Assembly (NCBI GenBank): GCA_017646555.1
Contig: JAGCMG010000029.1
Location: 1-8,044 of the forward strand
Length of the DNA: 8,044 bases
Direction of reading: 5' to 3'
Origin: Clostridia bacterium
GTDB taxonomy: Bacteria; Bacillota; Clostridia; Christensenellales; Borkfalkiaceae
Both the position numbers and the translations under genes were made by a program. Positions 6,137 through 8,044 of the stretch are shown one piece after another; the first letter of the stretch is position 1, and each line of letters opens with the position of its first letter. Under the pieces are notes generated by a model. The model was not told the DNA's origin. It made no database searches and saw only the letters and a list, made by a program, of their open reading frames with translations.

Positions 6137-7217
6137 ATCTGCCGTCTTTTTTAGCGATATTATTGAATTTTTCAATAAGTTCAATTTCGTACGGGTCGTA
6201 CGGGCGGAAGTTTTGACGGAATAAATCGTGTTGCCATTTAGTAAAGTCGTAATTTCTTGCCCCGCCTTCATCCCATTGTTGCCATAAGTCTGACCATGGT
6301 TCGTCATTTTGTACTTTTCCGACAACGAATCCCCAACAATGACAACTTACGTTTGATAAAAAGAGCATAGGGTAAATATCAAAAACGTTATTATGGTTAA
6401 CTCTATTTAACCACTCGGTCAAAAATAACGGTCTATTAGTCTTTTTATGGAAATTGATTTCAGCAACTAATTTATCGAAAGATTGATAACTATGGAAACT
6501 TATAATATCGGAATTATCGTAAGCAAATTGTTCTTCTTTAGTTTGAATTTTATCACCCTTTACGTTACGCCAAACGTCAGCACAAACAGGTTGAATAGGG
6601 TCGTATGAACGAACTAACTTAAACAATTCGTCAATTAACGGAATACTTCTTTCGCCGATAGTGATACCCGGTTCGTTCCAAACGTTAAAGGCAAGAATTC
6701 TTTCGTCCTTAGCGTATTTACTAACGGTTTTTTCAACCATTTCTATGAACTTATCCTTAATTTCAGGATATTCCATATAGTGTTTTGGTTGTAATTTTTC
6801 TTGCTCAGGCGTTAAAGGAATTCTACCAAAGTGAATACCTAATGCGTATTCTTGTTCGCCCATTTTTTTAGGAACAAAAACGTCACCACGTGGTAAATCT
6901 TCTTCGTGGGTAAGCATTATCATAACTTTTTGACCGTATTTAGCGCAAAGTTCGATATACTTTTCGAAGATTTCCATATAACTATCTTCTTCTGCGTAAT
7001 ACACGTCAAAGTTTGCCCATAAACGAATGGTGTTAAAACCTATTTTTTCAGCAAGAGCAAGTTCTTTTTCGAGTTGCTCTAACTTTTCTTCACTTTTATA
7101 TTTTTGAAACATATCAAGTCGGTTAGCGCACTTGCTACCAACTAAATTAAAACCACGTAGCCATCCTTGTTTTTCATACCAAGCGTTTGCTTCCTCAGGG
7201 GTCCATTGTCGTTTCAT
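6135..7217 (-). CDS. Cellulase-family (clan A, GH5-like) glycoside hydrolase, cytoplasmic
   Basis: Predicted TIM-barrel retaining glycoside hydrolase of 360 residues. Clan A landmarks are seen in order: GWLRGFNLVGS (18-28) at the first strand, IGFNTIRLWANF (59-70), FNVWNEPG (177-184) with Glu182 as likely acid/base, and FLTEWLNR (265-272) with Glu268 as likely nucleophile. CWGFVVGKVQ (294-303) carries the Trp usual near the last strand. The N-terminal part resembles proteins often annotated as cellulase-family or 1,4-beta-xylanase-like. The exact family and substrate cannot be assigned by eye. There is no signal peptide, so it probably acts on imported oligosaccharides. The start is supported by AGGAG (complement of 7224-7228) six bases upstream. 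The gene has its own sigma-A promoter at 7249-7276 and is convergent with sigG, sharing its terminator. It splits sigG from the YlmC/YmxH gene, so its presence is probably an insertion into a sporulation neighbourhood. Confidence 0.82.
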   Translation of the reverse strand: MKRQWTPEEANAWYEKQGWLRGFNLVGSKCANRLDMFQKYKSEEKLEQLEKELALAEKIGFNTIRLWANFDVYYAEEDSYMEIFEKYIELCAKYGQKVMIMLTHEEDLPRGDVFVPKKMGEQEYALGIHFGRIPLTPEQEKLQPKHYMEYPEIKDKFIEMVEKTVSKYAKDERILAFNVWNEPGITIGERSIPLIDELFKLVRSYDPIQPVCADVWRNVKGDKIQTKEEQFAYDNSDIISFHSYQSFDKLVAEINFHKKTNRPLFLTEWLNRVNHNNVFDIYPMLFLSNVSCHCWGFVVGKVQNDEPWSDLWQQWDEGGARNYDFTKWQHDLFRQNFRPYDPYEIELIEKFNNIAKKDGR

Positions 7218-7248
7218 AATTCACTCCTATTAAAAAATTTACATATTG

Positions 7249-7276
7249 ATTATACCACGCTTTATAAAAAAATCAA
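7249..7276 (-). promoter_or_regulatory. Sigma-A promoter of the glycoside hydrolase gene
   Basis: On the minus strand, TTGATT (7276-7271) is followed after 16 bases by TATAAT (7254-7249), with TGG directly before it, which makes an extended -10 (TGnTATAAT). The start would be near 7242, giving a leader of about 25 bases that contains the AGGAG. No operator or repeat is evident beside it. Confidence 0.65.
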
Positions 7277-7322
7277 GTTGAATTTTAATATTTATTTCGC
7301 GCTTATCAAGAAAAACTATTTT

Positions 7323-7350
7323 TCATAATTTTCAAATAAAATCATATAAA
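7323..7350 (+). promoter_or_regulatory. Possible sigma-E-type promoter before the YlmC/YmxH gene
   Basis: TCATAAT (7323-7329) resembles the sigma-E -35 pattern (KMATATT) and CATATAAA (7343-7350) its -10 (CATACANT), 13 bases apart where 14 is usual. The AGGAG of the gene follows at 7359-7363, which leaves room for only a very short leader. Both elements are imperfect and the background is AT-rich, so this is tentative. No good sigma-A promoter is visible here. Confidence 0.25.
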
Positions 7351-7369
7351 TATTTAAAAGGAGATTTTT

Positions 7370-7720
7370 ATGGAAATAACTTTTAAAGAATTAGCAAAAA
7401 GAGAAGTAATTAATATGCCCGACGGTAAAAGTTTAGGTAAATTAACCGATATAACATTAGATTTTCCACGTGGAATTTTAATAGGGATAACCGTTCCCGC
7501 AAAGCGTTCTATTTTAAATTGCTTTGGTTTTGGTGAACGATTATATATCGAACGCTATAAAATAGTAAAAATTGGTACGGACGTAATTTTGGTAGATTTA
7601 AAAGCCGAAAAGAAACCACCAAAACCACCTATTGATAAGTCGCCTTGTAATCCTTGCGAAGCGTTTTTTGGTCAGCGTGATAACTTTTCAAACGACGATG
7701 ATAGCCCTGAGTATGAATAA
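7370..7720 (+). CDS. ylmC: YlmC/YmxH-family sporulation protein, PRC-barrel domain
   Basis: Small predicted soluble protein of 116 residues. Residues 1-78 match the PRC-barrel YlmC/YmxH pattern: FKELAKREVINMPDGKSLGKLTDITLD (5-31), then RGILIGITVPAK (34-45), ERLYIERYKIVKIGTDVILVDL (56-77). Such proteins are widespread in spore formers, often next to sigG, and their molecular role is not established. The tail (79-116) is unlike the usual 80-90 residue form: it is Pro/Lys rich (KKPPKPPIDK), then has CNPC (C93, C96) and ends acidic (DDDSPEYE). AGGAG (7359-7363) lies six bases before the ATG. In many Clostridia this gene follows sigG directly; here a minus-strand glycoside hydrolase gene sits between, so it needs its own promoter. 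No convincing terminator follows it. The family call is by recalled motif; the symbol ylmC could equally be ymxH. Confidence 0.83.
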   Translation: MEITFKELAKREVINMPDGKSLGKLTDITLDFPRGILIGITVPAKRSILNCFGFGERLYIERYKIVKIGTDVILVDLKAEKKPPKPPIDKSPCNPCEAFFGQRDNFSNDDDSPEYE

Positions 7721-7747
7721 AAATAAGGGTTAATTTTAAAAAGGGTA

Positions 7748-7776
7748 TTGAAAAATGATTTTTTTTAATGTATAAT
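7748..7776 (+). promoter_or_regulatory. Sigma-A promoter of the EF-G-like gene
   Basis: TTGAAA (7748-7753) and a perfect TATAAT (7771-7776) are 17 bases apart. Transcription would start near 7783, leaving a leader of about 47 bases with AGGGGGA (7817-7823), six bases before the ATG. No sporulation-type element is seen, so the gene is likely expressed in vegetative cells. Confidence 0.8.
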
Positions 7777-7829
7777 ATGAATAGTTTAATCGTTTTTAAA
7801 CTTTTAATTTAGAAATAGGGGGACTATTT

Positions 7830-8044
7830 ATGAAATTTAGCGCAAAAGACATACGTAACGTTGCAATTATAGGGCATAGTGGGGCAGGGAAAACTTCACT
7901 TGCAGAGGCCATACTTTTCAACGGTAAAACTACGGACAGGCTTGGCAAAACTACAGCAGGTAATACCGTTATGGACTTTGACGAACAAGAAATTGCAAGA
8001 GGTATTTCTATATCTTTATCTACTGCATACACGATTTGGAACGA
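7830..8044 (+). CDS. EF-G-like translational GTPase (EF-G paralogue), 3' end beyond window
   Basis: The first 71 residues of a GTPase of the EF-G_bact type, which usually runs to nearly 700 residues; the frame is open to the window edge. The start MKFSAKDIRNVAIIGHSGAGKTSLAEA carries the G1 loop GHSGAGKT (residues 15-22). Canonical EF-G has an AHIDAGKT-type loop, and this GHSGxGKT form marks the EF-G-like paralogue group. It is followed by the group's DRLGKTTAGNTVMDFDEQEIARGISIS, where the switch I RGISI replaces RGITI. The role of this paralogue is poorly known; proposals include a ribosome-associated function outside normal elongation. The start is supported by AGGGGGA six bases upstream and a strong promoter. 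Ordinary EF-G cannot be fully excluded from the N-terminus alone, but the P-loop argues against it. Confidence 0.85.
   Translation, partial: MKFSAKDIRNVAIIGHSGAGKTSLAEAILFNGKTTDRLGKTTAGNTVMDFDEQEIARGISISLSTAYTIWN

Noticed and set aside
6095..6325. Minus-strand open frame overlapping the 3' end of the glycoside hydrolase in another frame
   Set aside because: It runs through the terminator and inside a gene with clear catalytic motifs; no independent support.
7721..7747. Possible terminator after the YlmC/YmxH gene
   Set aside because: Only A/T runs with no GC-containing stem could be found.
7796..8032. Open frame antisense to the EF-G-like gene
   Set aside because: It lies opposite the P-loop and switch I coding sequence and shows no start signal or recognised motif.

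Overview
The window looks like part of the chromosome of an endospore-forming, low-GC Firmicute, most probably an uncultured Clostridia lineage. The evidence is the spoIIGA-sigE-sigG sporulation cluster, strong AGGAG-type ribosome binding sites, AT-rich intergenic regions with sigma-A promoters, and a YlmC/YmxH-family spore protein. The genus cannot be fixed from the sequence alone. No phage, IS, CRISPR, tRNA or rRNA was seen.

Layout. Bases 1-3718 are a tight plus-strand operon: lepA (5' end cut off by the window), a DUF1624/HGSNAT-type membrane acyltransferase-like gene, and hemW. Each junction overlaps by a single base (TGATG, then TAATG). A strong intrinsic terminator (3768-3802) follows. 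Bases 3791-6090 hold the mother-cell/forespore sigma factor cluster: spoIIGA (membrane aspartic protease), sigE (pro-sigma-E, its substrate) and sigG (late forespore sigma). A bidirectional terminator (6106-6136) separates sigG from a convergent minus-strand gene for a cytoplasmic glycoside hydrolase of clan A / GH5-like fold (7217-6135), which has its own sigma-A promoter. Divergent from it is a YlmC/YmxH PRC-barrel gene (7370-7720). The window then runs into the start of an EF-G-like translational GTPase (7830 to the edge), behind a near-consensus sigma-A promoter.

How the genes work together. In the known pathway Spo0A~P switches on spoIIG in the predivisional cell, SpoIIGA at the septum cleaves the sigma-E pro-sequence, and sigma-G is made later in the forespore. 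A perfect Spo0A box (TGTCGAA on the minus strand, 3720-3726) lies between hemW and spoIIGA, and a sigma-G-like promoter can be drawn just before sigG, so the control wiring appears conserved. LepA and HemW are housekeeping proteins (elongation factor 4; haem chaperone-type radical SAM protein).

The most unusual part is the hemW-spoIIGA junction. The spoIIGA start codon lies in the right arm of the hemW terminator and has no Shine-Dalgarno. A TATCAT -10-like element in the hairpin loop would place the transcription start at the ATG itself, which suggests leaderless initiation. SpoIIGA is also short and very AT-rich, and the aligned pro-sigma-E cleavage junction is unusual. No wholly new multi-gene system was found; the rest of the window is orderly and well explained.
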